This document shows, in pieces, positions 24,283 to 37,028 of a stretch of DNA of 64,000 nt; position 1 is the stretch's first letter; each line of letters begins with the position of its first letter. The position numbers and the translations under genes are program-made. This DNA is from Arachis hypogaea (Eukaryota > Streptophyta > Magnoliopsida > Fabales > Fabaceae), in the NCBI RefSeq assembly GCF_003086295.3, contig NC_092051.1:10780810-10844809 (forward strand), given 5' to 3'. Under the pieces are notes generated by a model that saw only the letters and a list, made by a program, of their open reading frames with translations, did not search any database and was not told the origin of the DNA.

Positions 24283-25920
24283 TTGTATTAATATTACATC
24301 ATCATCACATCTTATTATAGTATATCATATCATATCATATGCTCATCAATAGTGTTCATGAAAATATATACTAGCGGTTAATTAATCTTATATATGTATG
24401 TTTGATTGATCTGAACGAATCAAAGTGTTTTTTTTCCTTTGCTCAGTTAATATTATTTAATATTGGAATAGCAGATGGTAGGTGTCTCTATTAATTTAAG
24501 AGCAGTGGAATAAATATACATACTTTGTTTTTGTGAAAGCAAGAGTGGGTTCGAGTAATTTCACTTTCTAAAGTAGGTAAACGCAGTAAAGGTATAACTA
24601 CCCCAAGATCAATAGCTGTATATTTATATATATCCACCATCCTTATATATTGATTGGAAGTTAATGTTTCCTGCTGCTATTTTCCTATATATATATATAT
24701 ATATATATATAAACGATGAGAATAATGTGTGTGTAAAATCAGGTGCGTGAGCTCGTTACCAATTTATTTGGACATAAAAGAGAAATTGGAAAACGTAAAC
24801 AAATATTAATTCATTAGACGTAAAATATCATACAAATTATTCAATCAAAATCTTCTTGATTAATTATGACTAGATCGATTAATTTTGGCTTCATCGCGCG
24901 CACTATGTAGCTAGCATGTTACGACTTTAGATAGAATGAAAGTTAAGAAAGTAAGAAAACCCACGAAAAAGTAAAATTTTGATCATTTTTTTTAAAAAAA
25001 AATGATATTTGTATACTACTTTTCAGCCACCAATTCAGCCACTCTCACTAAAATACAGTAAAAAATACGATTACGTATAAGGAAGCTAATACAATGCGCT
25101 GGTGCTGGAAGTTTTTTCCTCGCGCCAAAATTTCTTCTCTTCTTGTAGAGAGGGTTCCATTGCATGCACCTCACTTTTCTTCTCTTCTCTTCGATCACGC
25201 CAATCTCACTCCTCGCTTTCTTCTCTTCTCCACGTTTCCCTCTACTTTGCTTCACACCATTTTTTATTCTTGTTATCTTAGGGTTTTGATTATAATTTTT
25301 GATTCAATAGAATCCACAAATTTAAATGATGAGGTTTGTGTTTAATTTATTTGATATATTAATTTTTTATTCTTAATTTAATTTTAATTTTTGATTATCC
25401 ATATTTATTTCTAATTTAATTTTAATTTTGTTGATTTAGTTATGCAAATACTTTTAATTTGGCTTATACTTCTAATATGTGGCTTTATTATGTACATTTA
25501 TAAGTGTCAAAACTATTCGAGTGGAATATTTATGAGTATGTAACTCAAAACATAGAAATAGATTTGCATGTGGTGTGATGAGTTAGGTGAATTCTCCTTT
25601 GAGTGCAAAAGCAGCTGTTGAATGGCTCTTGCAATCCTCCAAATTTCATGTTAAATTGCTGCTAACCTTTCTCTTTCACTCGTTGCCTTTGATAATTCTT
25701 GTGTTATCGAATAAGCAATTCCAGAAAAAAAAAAAATCTAGCTCGCTTTCTTGGTCTCTTGAAGGCCCAAACACCTATAAGAAGCATTCATGTACGTTGT
25801 GCAATGAGAAAAATATTTTAGTTCTTGGATTGGAGCTAAATTGATAATTTTTATGTTTAAAATTTTTGTATTTGTATGTTTAGATCAGATGATGATGCTG
25901 ATTCTATGAATATATAGAGG
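24283..25920. other. Intergenic; (AT)n microsatellite at 24686-24711
   Basis: Contains a pure (TA)13 run at 24686-24711. A CT-rich stretch at 25100-25260 (TTCTTCTCTTC type) looks like a plant 5' leader, but no coding exon follows that I can recognise. Confidence 0.5.
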
Positions 25921-25924
25921 TTTA

Positions 25925-26046
25925 ATGTTATATTTGACTATTGAGTTTGATTACCATATTTATCGAGTTTGATTATATTCAAGATCAATGCTATATTTGA
26001 CTACTAAGTTTAATTATACATATTTATTGAGTTTGATTATACTTTT
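25925..26046 (-). repeat. Two inverted units of the TATAATCAAACTCA minisatellite
   Basis: GAGTTTGATTATA motifs recur here about every 60 bp. They are the reverse complement of the repeat unit at 26747-27150, so the two blocks form a large, loose inverted repeat about 700 bp apart. Confidence 0.6.
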
Positions 26047-26746
26047 GTAAGCATAAGAAAAAGCTTGAATCTATTGTAGAAAAAATTGTTAAATAAGGTA
26101 GAAAGAAGCATACAAAGAATGTGAAAGAGAGATCACAGGCAAGTTCAGTGTTTGATTAGTTTTATTATTATTATTATTAAAATGCTTTATTATCACTATT
26201 GATTGCTATTTTTTTACCCAGTTGTGGAGTTACCTTTGGAGTTGAGCATTACATCTAACTAACCATATGGCTTTGTATCCTTGTCTAATTCAATGCAACA
26301 AAGTCACTATTTGAAAGAATAATAGTTTTATTTCTTTTTTAATAGATTTATTACATCTCTTGCATTTTTTTTTCTTTGTAATAATTTTAATTTTAATTTT
26401 ACATGTGGTTAGTGAATTTACACTCAATATTTTGAGTTATCTGAGATTCTGAATTATTATTGGCTTAGGAACATAACCCTTTTTTTTAAGATGAACATTG
26501 AACTGAATAATTTTGGTATTGTGAACAAAGGTTAGGGTTGCTTTGGTCACTTTGAGATCTTTTGTATAATTTCAGTTCATTATTTATAAAATTACGTTCC
26601 ATTATTTGTAAAAATTAGTTTATTGCTAGCTTCTTATGTTATGTAACAAGAAATATGATTTTGTCCAAGATTAAGTTTTCAATGTTTTCTAATGGTGCAG
26701 GATCTCCTATCTATTAAGAAGCTTACTTTTTTTAAGAAAAAGTTTT

Positions 26747-27150
26747 AGTAAACATGTATAATCAAATTCAGTAGTTAATAGCATCTAATTTGAGTATAAT
26801 CAAACTCAATAAACACATATAATCAAACTCAGTAGTCAAACACTGAATCTGAGTATAATCAAACTCAGTAAACATGTATAATTAAACTCAATAGCTAAAT
26901 ATAGTATCGAACCTGAGTATAATCAAACTTAATAAACATGTATAATCAAACTCAGTAGTTAAATATAGCACCGAACTTGACTATAATCAAATTCAATAAA
27001 TATGTATAACCAACCTCAATAGTCAAGCACTGAACCGGAGTATAATCAAACTCAATAAATATGTATAATCAAGCTCATTAGTCAAATATAGCACTAAACT
27101 TGAGTATAATCAAATTTAGTAAACATGATAATCAAATTTAGTAGTAAAAA
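26747..27150 (+). repeat. Minisatellite, alternating 59/64-bp unit, about 6 copies
   Basis: GAGTATAATC (or one-base variants) begins at 26792, 26851, 26915, 26979, 27038 and 27102, giving steps of 59, 64, 64, 59 and 64 bp. Each unit is itself a near-duplicate: TATAATCAAACTCA appears twice, once before AATAAACATG and once before GTAGTCAAA. No reading frame is preserved. Confidence 0.85.
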
Positions 27151-29400
27151 ATTGCTAACATGATAGTCAAATGTAAAAAATTTATACAATCAATTCTTTC
27201 CTCTCGATGTGTCCTAAATTTTCTTAAGACTTTTAATTTCTTCTTTCATCTCCAATTATTCTTTCTAAGGTTTTCGTCCTAACATTTGCATATGAACTAA
27301 CTTGGGAGGCTCCTAGTTTTCTTTGTCTTGGTGCTTTTTTCTCCTTCGAAGTATTCAAAGCTTTCTTTTTTTTTTCTTTCTTTCCTTTGTATTGGCAATC
27401 TTTGGAAATTGATAACCTTTTGCTAGCTCCAAAATATTAGTTCGACAATTATTTTGTCGGCACAGGAGTATTTGTATGATGATATTCTTCTTTAATCTAT
27501 GACAATCATCCTGTTATTCAAATCAAACCATACACACCAAACAAATTTAGCAACCAAATTAAATCATAGCACTACATTAATGAAAATACGCTAATCATAT
27601 TCGAATCAAATCATACATATAAAATAGTAGCATATTCAGTTTTAATTCAGATTACCAATTTACAATTAGTTAAAATAATAAATATTTTAATCTCTTAACC
27701 TAAAGTCTCAAATTTAAGTTCTAATATCAAATCTAAGTTTTAAGAATAAGACAATAATGTAACATCTAAGTTTTAAGAATAATCAATGGTACTAAAGCTA
27801 TTGAAAAAAAGGTAAGCCTTTGCATCATTACCTTCTCTTTTTTCTAATCGATATGTGATATGAGATCCTGGCCTAATCTATTTTAGCACCACCTAATGTT
27901 GAAAATTAAAATGCTGTGTTGTCTCAGTCAAATTTTATATGGTTGTATATAGTGCCACAAAGCATGAGAACCTTGATGAACTACATCAGACCAAAGTATG
28001 AAAACTCTACAGTCTATAATCTATATCACAGAAAATGATCAACTTCAAAATATAAGTTACATAATTGATGCTTACTATGTATATTATGTCACAGAATCTA
28101 AAGCATTAATCTAAAATCTACTTTGTTCTGTGTACTTTCACATGTTCCATAAATAGCACTAAAGTGTATATATAACATTTTTGACTAGAAAGCTAAATCT
28201 TTATTTCAACAATGGTTTTGACTTGTGACAGGGATGGATGATGGGAATAGCCCATTTACCTCCATTAAGGATGCTCTAAAGGATGAGAAACAAATTGGGT
28301 ACCACAATGGCTATTTATCTAATTTACAAGTTGCTATAAAGTATGTACTAATAATTATTTATGGCTTCATTTCATTACTACCAATATTTTTTTGTCAATT
28401 GTATTATTATAAGCTTAGTAATGATGATCTAATTTGATGAATTGCAGAGATGGTTGCAATATGAAGGGATATTTTGTGTAGTCACTACTTGATAATTGAG
28501 AGTGGACAGTTGGATACCGTTCAAGATTTAGTCTATACAGTTTAAAGATAATAATCAAACACTAAAATACAGTATGTGTTAATTAAAGTGGTATTTGTTT
28601 CGTTGTGTAAACTAATATTTAGTAATACATTCTGTATAATAAAATAAGAACATGCAAAGGCCTTATCAGTTGCAAAAAAAATTTAGCATAAAAAAAAAAT
28701 AAAGACAAAATACCTTTCTCCACTCCATTTTTTTCGAAGTTTTTTTGGATACATTTTTTTGTGTGTCCCTATTTTCTGGTTCTCTTTCTACTCGTTTTAG
28801 TACAGTCTTTTTTTACATTTTTTAAAATTAGCAAATTAAACAACCAAAATCCAATCAAATTCAAAAAATAAAAAAGTTAAAACTCAATAATCAAATATTA
28901 AGTATGCTATAATCAAGCATGTTGTCATATCATGTTTTAATAGTTGAACATAATCAAATAGACTCCAAATCATATCATAAAAATCTAGTTCTACTCAAAC
29001 ATATTGTAGATATATCAACTATATGCTATGATATAATTTTTAAAACTGAGCGTATTCAAACTTATTCATATAATAATCAAACATAATTCAACTCATATCA
29101 CAAAAATTCAGTTATAATTAATTGTTAAAATTAGCATACTGAGACTTCAATTCAAAACCCTAACTTAAATATTTTTAGTACAAATTATGCACAACACAAA
29201 TTGATTCATAGAAGCTCAAAATGAAGAAGAAAAATGCAGTCGAAAAAACAGATAGAAGCTCAAAACGAACAAGAAAAATACCGTCAAAGAAGCTGATAGA
29301 ATAAAACAGAAAATATGCAAAAAAAAATGCAGAATCAAACAAGGAATAGAAATTTATCTTGTAGAATCAAAAAAAGAAAAATGCAGTCGATGAAATTCAC
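27151..29400. other. AT-rich region with one orphan exon-like block
   Basis: Around 28229-28340 a short frame on the plus strand (MDDGNSPFTSIKDALKDEK..) is preceded by TGTGACAG and could splice to 28448, where GAATTGCAG precedes a few more codons ending in a stop. I recognise no family and there is no further support. The rest is AT-rich. Confidence 0.3.
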
Positions 29401-29700
29401 CCCTGAGACAGAGAGCACGCGTCCGAGATAGAAAAAGAAGAATCGCAACCGCACTTGAAAGAGAGCGAAGGAGAATCGTGTCACCGGAGAGAGAGGGAAG
29501 GAGAATCACCGTTGAGAATGAGGATGAGGAAGGAGTCGCGTCGGAGAGTGAGAGTGAGGGAAGGAGAAAGAATAACGAATAACGTTTGTTTTAGCGCGAG
29601 AATAAGGTTGAGAGTGAGATTTTTATTTTTAATTTTTGAATTTTGTATTGTATACCTCTATAAATACGGTGGATGAAAATAGTGGTAGAAAGTGGTGTAC
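29400..29700 (-). promoter_or_regulatory. Possible promoter and leader of a minus-strand transcript
   Basis: On the minus strand TATTTATAGAGG (about 29652-29663) is followed by a CT-rich, GC-richer leader down to about 29400, the typical look of a plant core promoter and 5' UTR. No coding sequence is recognised downstream, so it may belong to a non-coding transcript or transposon. Confidence 0.3.
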
Positions 29701-32207
29701 ATGTAGCACAAAATTTTATTACAAAAATGTGTGTGAGTCATTTATAATAAACAATTAGTATATTGAATTATGTATAAATTATGATGTATGAATAAAGATA
29801 CATACATAAGACACAACGCAATACGGGACATGCAGACACATAAATTTAAAATTTTTATAAAACATAGGAACATAATATATATATATATAAAGTATTTTTA
29901 AATAAATTATAATGATATTTTGATATTTTATTAATATTAAAATATAAATTAATTTTTTAATTATTTTTATTGTCTTTTTTAATTACATGAAATATTTAAA
30001 ATATTTTTGTTTTAATAATTAATAATATATATTTTTTAAATTTATTTCAATGATACATGTTAAAAATAAGATTAGACAAGTTGATATGAGATAATATTTA
30101 TATGTATTTAGAGAAGAATTTTTTATTTATTTTTTATTAAGATACGGTCGAACATAAAAAATATGCGTATCAAATAAGTATCGTGTCTAAAATGTGTTCG
30201 ATATATTGACATAACAAATAAAAAAAAAGTGACTGTGATTCATAGTGTGTATAGACAATACAAAGATATTAAAGAAAGAAAAGGAAAAAAAATGTGAGCT
30301 TCTACAGGAAAGGTACCAGTGTTTGGTGCCGTGTTTAAAACTTTAAATAATACAAAGTTTAAAGTACAAGTTTGACTGCTTGCAATTTCATCTTTTCTAA
30401 AGGAACGACTATTTGGAAATTGGAATGGTCTTAGCTAGTACTCTTAAGTCTTAACTCTTCTATAGAAATTGAGTCCGGTGGCTATAACATTATTTGGATG
30501 GTACTCATGATAACGGCGTCTACGTTAATTGGCTTGTTTAGGCTAGGTGGGCCCATCGAATATCTTTAATTAATTACTAATTAGCATGTTTAGGCTATGT
30601 GTAGTATAGAATTAAAATTAAAAATATTATTTGTATACTAAAATTAGTTATAAAAATTAATTATTAATTTTTAATATTTAAATATTTTATTTTTATTTTT
30701 AAAAAATTTTAGATGAGTTTAATATTGTTTTATTATTAAATTTGATATGAATAATTAACATATTAAAGAGGTAATAACATTCGATTTTAATACGTAAATG
30801 AAATCGTCTCTCTAATGATTATTAATATGAATAATTTTTCTTAGATTTTGGAGCGTTAATAATTAATTGCTAGATTTCAGATTTTAATTTTTATAGAAAA
30901 AGAAGAATAAAAAGAGTGTTGCAAGAAAGTATTAAATAGAGAAAAGAAGAAAATTTTTTTCAAAAATAAATTATCAATCAACTATTATGTGTAGAAATAT
31001 ATATTTAGAATAGTTTTTGCTTTGTTTCTTTTTTTTGTTTAGTCACAAAAAAAAATATATTTAGTATCTCAAATTTTTTTTATATATATTGTTATAAACA
31101 GTGTCGTAAGAATCGAATAGGATCAGTTTAGTTCAATCGAAAAATTAATGAACCGGATCCTCAATCAATTCGGTCCATTGCGACTTGAATTTGGATCCTC
31201 CTTATTATTGCATGCTCTTTTTATTATTAAGTTATATTATTCTTTATTATTTTATATGCTAATTATTAATTATATAGTAAAAAATATACAATAATTTTAT
31301 TAATATTATTTTGATTTTATACTCACTTATTTTTAAATTAATTATATTTTTTATTATTTATAATAATTAATATAAATATTATTAAGTATATATAAATAAA
31401 AATATAAAATATTTTTATTAATTACAAAATCATTATTTTTTTTAGTTATACGATTTTTATTAAATATTATTTTTCAGTAAAAACAATATAATAAATATAA
31501 ACTACTTAGTTAGTTATTGAAATAAAAAATACTCTTCCAACGTTCGCCTTTCATTTCATATTATTGCTTGTATTCGTTGAAGTTGCTACTGTCAGAATCA
31601 TCTTCCACGTAACTTCCATATTCCCTCGGCACCAAAGTTAATACTTTTCTTCTTTTTGATTGTTTGGTTTTTGTTGATAGTAGATGTTGTTTTTGATGAA
31701 TGATGTTGCCTTTATAGCTTATTCATGTAGAATCTTGCACTCTGCTTATTTGTAGTAATTGCTTCATGTAATTGTTCTTTCGAATGCCATAGTAGTTTTA
31801 CCGGTAATCTTATTATGATTTCTTGAGATGACTTGTCAATTCGTTGGTTTTTGGGGTTTTGTCTTTGCCCCTAAATGGTGCCAAATTGGATTTTTGGTTT
31901 TTTGATATTACCATTTTTTTTGTTAAAAAAAAATTCGAACTTACAACCTCTTAATATCACTGTCTTGTTTATTAATTTTTATTAACTAAAATGAATTTTA
32001 TTTAATGTCTAGCTAAATCACATAATTAGATGACACTTTAACTATAATATTTAACAATAATTCAATATAATTTAAATAGTATAATACTACAATTTTTTTT
32101 AACTAAAATGAGCAAAACTAAGAATTAGTACTCCGATCTAAAACACTTCTTTACTTATAATAGTTTTTTTTGGTGACTACTTATAATAGGTTTAAGTTAT
32201 CATACAA
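29701..32207. other. Intergenic, transposon-derived AT-rich DNA
   Basis: A stretch from about 29792 to 30208 has loosely inverted ends (GATAC..GACAC and GTGTC..GTATC themes) and is probably an old MITE, but I could not fix its limits. A short (AT)n run lies at 29876-29889. Nothing else recognised. Confidence 0.35.
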
Positions 32208-32416
32208 TTACCTCGAAAGATAATGAGCTCCCTGACAAAAAAAAACTCCAATCCGACTTCTGACAAAAAAAAAAACTCAACCCGGCCCCTGATAATTACC
32301 TCGAAAGGACAACGAGGCCCCTGTGCCAAAAAAAAATTAATGTTATTTTTTTTAGTACAGGGGCTAATCAGTCCCAAAAAAAATTATCAGGGCCTCGTTG
32401 TCCTTTCGAGATAATT
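32208..32416. repeat. Nested inverted and direct repeats around a poly-A-rich unit
   Basis: The left arm 32294-32322 (CCTCGAAAGGACAACGAGG core) is matched by an inverted arm at 32388-32416 with one mismatch and one indel. Inside it, CCCCTGT and ACAGGGG are inverted around an A/T run. A diverged direct copy of the arm begins at 32208, 86 bp to the left. RNA from either strand would fold into a long hairpin. Confidence 0.75.
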
Positions 32417-32653
32417 GTTAGGGCCGGATGAGGTATTCGCTCTTATTTTATTTATGATTATTTAATTTTTATTTATTTATTTAATTATTGTTTATTAACT
32501 TAAGTTAGTTTTTTTTAGAAAATCCAAAATTTAAAAAATTATATAATTTAAATCGATATTAAAAATGAAATCAAAGAGATCAAGTAGTTTGAACTTTGAA
32601 CTGATGTGATTTTTCCTTGAAAAACGAACCAAACCCTAAATCATAGTTTATTA

Positions 32654-34248
32654 ATGGCAGAGCTAAGTGCGGCCGCAACCTTCACACCCAGCGATGAAGA
32701 ACTCATTCATTTCCTTTCCGACAAGGTGAAAGGCCAATCAATGGACGAGGACGCCGCCATCAACATCCACGAATGTGAATACTTGTACGGCCGCAACAAG
32801 AACCCTTGGGACATTTGGCGGGACTTCGCCGGCGACGTTGATGCCGGCAGGACCGCCCTTTTCTTCTTCTCTCCCACCAAAAAGCACCATTCCACAGCCT
32901 CTCGCCCCATCGGAGCCGGCGTCTGGGAAGCTGAAGCCGAAACCATTGACGGCGAAAGCATCGTTGGCAAGGGCAAGAACCGCCGTATTGGGACCAAGAA
33001 ATGTTTCGTCTTTGACAAGAGTGGCACCTCCTACGATGGTGCATGGATCTTGCATGAATACACTCTTCATGGATCCTCGCTCCACACTAATACTTCAGTA
33101 ATTACTACTAATCAATGCCTCTAGTCTCGTTAAAGAGTTCAAAATTTCTTTTCATATACTTGTGTGTATATGATCACATTTTTGCTAACATGTCTCTTTT
33201 AATATTAATTTTGATAATTATCATTAACATTCTTCGTCTTTAAATGTTCTTACTAAAAGAGAAGGAATGCAGTGCTATAATATTTATTAATCAAATAAAT
33301 TTTAATTTTTTATTGATTATATTTTATATTAATTATCTAAATTTAAAATATTTTATTTTTTATTTTTAATAATAAATTAATTTTTAAGAAATCCTATATT
33401 TCTTATTTTTATAATCTATTAGCATTCACCTTAGTAAATACATTAATCTCATTAAAAAAAAAAAAAGTTAAAATTACCTTTTAATATTAGTATATACCTG
33501 CCAAATTAAGATTTTATTTATAAGTACTCTAAAAACTTTTTCAATATTTACGCATTTTTCTTTCATTCAATATCAATATCTAAATTATCATCTTTGTGTA
33601 AAATATTTTCAAGTAAGCCTCCATCATTGTGTTGGTAGCAGGTGGATCATAGCTATGTTATATGCAAATTGATAAAGAATGTAGAAGGTGAAGCTCATCC
33701 AGTTGAGGTGCAGTTTGGAGACAAAAGAAAAAGGCACGGTCAATCTGCCACCACCAGCGGCGTTCAAATTGATGTTAACGCTCCTCATTCATATGTAAGT
33801 ACTCAACACATTGAATATATAGTTACATGAAACTTTGTAGGTGGTGCTGACCAATTGTCATATATATTTTAAGAGGAACACTAAAGAGCAAGAGGTCCAA
33901 TTCATACCAAATGAACTTGGCAGGCGAATGTTGTTGGAAATGTTTGAGGGTAAGTATATGTATAAATATATACGTAGTTTAATTTATTTTGAATTTGTAT
34001 TTATATTTTAGTATATATTTTATATTGATAGCTGATTTTAATATACACCTAGCATAGTTATTAAATAATTTGGTATACTTATATACATTTTGCTTCAAAG
34101 TACATTCTGTTATATTAGGAAAGATGATGAGGATGGTTTAACTCTTTCTTTCATTGTTAAACAAGGATTACCAATCACGAACGAGAACCTCATCAGAAAC
34201 CTCATGCAGCTGCAAGGGGGAACAAGAAGAGGTGGAAAAGGCATCTAA
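32654..34248 (+). CDS. Divergent NAC-domain protein
   Basis: Four exons, 32654-33097, 33642-33794, 33841-33949 and 34124-34248, give about 276 residues with all phases consistent. The NAC domain fills roughly residues 10-160: subdomain A FTPSDEELIHFLSDKV, a reduced B region (NPWDIW), C with LFFFSPTKK..GVWEAEAET, D with IGTKKCFVFDKSG..GAWILHEYTL, and E across the first intron (DHSYVICKLIKN). The usual basic K-A-T-G stretch of subdomain C is altered, so DNA binding cannot be assumed. The region after residue 160 has basic KRKRH and no clear activation domain. Exon 4 depends on an AAAG acceptor at 34123 and is the least certain join; using the earlier TTAG would end the protein at once. Confidence 0.78.
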
Positions 34249-35016
34249 TTATTGCATAAGACCAAAAGATGTCCTACTTACATATAATAAACTTGTTAAT
34301 CATATTTTTCTTAATTAAATGGATTCATGATGTAATGTTTACAACTTACAACATTTACAAACTGTGAAGGAAAATAAACATTAGTAGTAGATCTTTAGTT
34401 ACTATTAATATCAATCAAATAGTGAGTACTGAGCAGCAACCTCATCATCATTTTATGTTCACTTTAACTACTAGCAGTAGATGTTTGATTACAATTACTC
34501 AATTTTATGTTCACTTCAACCATATCTTGATAATATAAGCAAATAATACATGATAATATTTTTTTATTTAATTTTGGGAACAAACTGATATTATTATAAG
34601 ATGGATGAAATGTATTCTTGATAAATTAGCAATATGCCTAGTTACATTAGTAAACTATTATTTTATAAAATTGAGAGGCCACTTTAATATCCAAAATTCA
34701 ATCTCGAGAACCATAGCAGTGTAATTAAAATCTCATAGATAAAAAAATAAACGTTATAAAGCTATTATAGAGATTTAATATTATATATGAACATAACATT
34801 AGTAAACTTATTCTTTTACTTTTATTTGTTTATTGCATTAGCTTAAGTTAGTTTTTTTTAGAAAATTCAAAATTTAAAGATTTATATAATTTAAATTAAT
34901 TTTAAAAATGAAATCAAATAGATCAAAATAAAGTGATTTGAAGTTTTGAACTAATGGTTATTCTTCAAAAGCCGTAGCATGCTTTAAGTTAGTCTATATT
35001 TTATGTTGTTATAATA
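34249..35016. other. Intergenic, nothing recognised
   Basis: AT-rich sequence after the NAC-like gene. Confidence 0.5.
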
Positions 35017-35026
35017 TTTAATTGAA

Positions 35027-35872
35027 GAAGTCTGCTACACATACAAGTCTTTTTGGCTTATAAGTTATACAAGTTGCTCCAAGTCCAAAAAAAAAAACAT
35101 GCACTCCTTCAACATTCACACTTCGTCTTCTTCCTCAATCAAAACGCAAACCATTAAGAAAAAAACACGCGCCCCTTCCACAACACGTTCACTCTTCCTC
35201 TTCTTTCTCAATCAAAACGCAAACCATCAAGATTCAAGGAACATTCAAAACAAACTACTACGATTCTGCAGAAACGTTCCAACTCCTCGCGAAGATTAGA
35301 AGAATCAAGAAAAAAAGATACAAATTTCCATAAAAAATCACCAGAAAAAAGGAAGAAACATTATTCAAGGTACTGTTTTACTGTTCTTCTAGGTTTTTCT
35401 TCTAGATTGTCTCTCCCATGTGCCTCATCCTTAACCAACAAAACATTAAAAGATTTCAAGAAGAAATATAATGTCTTCTCCTGTTTTGGGTGTATTCCTG
35501 TAATCCGTTCTGTAATCATTTGGGTGTATTTCTGTAACCGTTTGGGTGTATTTATGTAATCGTTTAGGTGTATTTTTGAAGTTCCATTATCTTCAAAACG
35601 ATTTCAAAGCTTGATTTCAAAAACCATGAAAATCGAAAAAAAACGAAGCAAAGAGAGAACGCATGAAGGAGATCCAACAAATTTGGCAAGAAACTCGAAA
35701 AAAGAAACGAAATCTTTTGAAAAATGGAAGTTATATATTTGTGCGTTGATTGATTTGAATTGATTTAAAATTCTGTTAGAAAGGCACGTAACAAGCAGCG
35801 CGTTTAATGGGTGGGTTTCGTTCAGACTTGTAAAACTTGTAAATGTAAAACACTTGTACGTAGAGATTAATC
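35027..35872. mobile_element. Non-autonomous Mutator-like element, 846 bp (candidate)
   Basis: Both sides carry the same 10 bp, TTTAATTGAA (35017-35026 and 35873-35882), in the size range of Mutator target duplications. The ends are loosely inverted (CTACACATACAAGT and CTACGTACAAGT). Inside lies a small minisatellite, about 35487-35580, of the unit TTTGGGTGTATTTCTGTAA, about 26 bp, four copies. No transposase is present. Confidence 0.6.
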
Positions 35873-35882
35873 TTTAATTGAA

Positions 35883-37028
35883 TTTAATATAATTTTGAAT
35901 TTAATTAACATATTGAGTTTTATGTTTATGAATTTATTACATCTAATATTATGCATTTATTTTAGATGTAATTAATGAATGTAAAATAAGATAATTTTAG
36001 ATTAATTTTTATTGTCTTTTAAAATTAAAATAATCTGCAGAAACCTTAAGTTACTCTTAGTTCTTGGACATTGTTCAAGATTCTAGATTGAAGTAGCAGG
36101 AATAACTTTTAATTTATTATGAGTCCAAACCATGAATTTAATAAATTCTTGCCAATAATTAAGTCGATTGAATAGAAATATTAAATTTAAAATCTATACA
36201 AAATTGATTCTAGAAAAAGTTTAAGAACCAGTAACTTTATTAAATTTTGGCTAATATGTAATCACTAAAAAAAGTGAGTAATTTCACACCATTAAAAATA
36301 TCATTGATGATTATTTAATAGTTACAAATCACAAAAGTTGCTGTCCGTCAGCACTCCTCTTGATTTTATTTATACTTATTCTTATAGTTTTTTCGTTTCT
36401 TTTCATCTGGTAATTCTTACTTATCGCTGATCTTATTTTGTATTTTTTAATTATGGATGGAAATCAAAACAGAAGAATAATATTGAATATGAAATGCCAT
36501 AGAATGCATATTAATATTCGTGTGTGTTCCTGTCACACCATACAAATATGGCTAGGTAGGGAATAATAACATAATACAACTAACATTCTATAACTTTACA
36601 ATGTGTAACATGTAAGCATTATTCTCCAAGCCTTCAGCTTCAAGACCTAACAAACAAGAGTGCTGAAGCTGGCAAAAATGCTCACTTATCTTCATTCTCT
36701 GCTGAATTATGTATCCTTTTCCCTCTGCTTCTTCCTTCTTGTATTTCCACTGTATGTATCTACATCTACATACATAATATGATTTGACATGTTTAACTAA
36801 ATTCACTTCACATAAAACAACTGTACCTAAGTTTTTACTTTACTAGAGAATAATAGCTGCACAATTTCCTAAATGCAGATCATGAATACACCATGCACGT
36901 GCAAGATATAATTAAGTTCCCTATCCATGAGACATATATACACAAAATTATACTAATTTATGCGATGTATTATTATTATTATAAGTAGTAGTGATTTGCA
37001 ATGCCATAGGTAGCAGGATACCATGATA
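35883..37028. other. Intergenic; downstream side of the CONSTANS-like gene
   Basis: No gene recognised. A minus-strand frame at 36588-36806 shows no family features and may be part of the 3' untranslated region. Confidence 0.4.

Noticed and set aside
29455..29676. 73-codon arginine/glutamate-rich plus-strand frame
   Set aside because: It is the complement of a CT-rich leader with a TATA box on the minus strand; composition explains the open frame.
25010..29710. A single large transposon spanning this region
   Set aside because: The ends (GTATACTACTTT and GTACACCACTTT inverted) are only loosely similar and no target duplication could be found.
32707..33101. Long antisense and alternative frames over the NAC-like exon 1
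   Set aside because: Overlap of a GC-richer coding exon; none shows a family or splice continuation.
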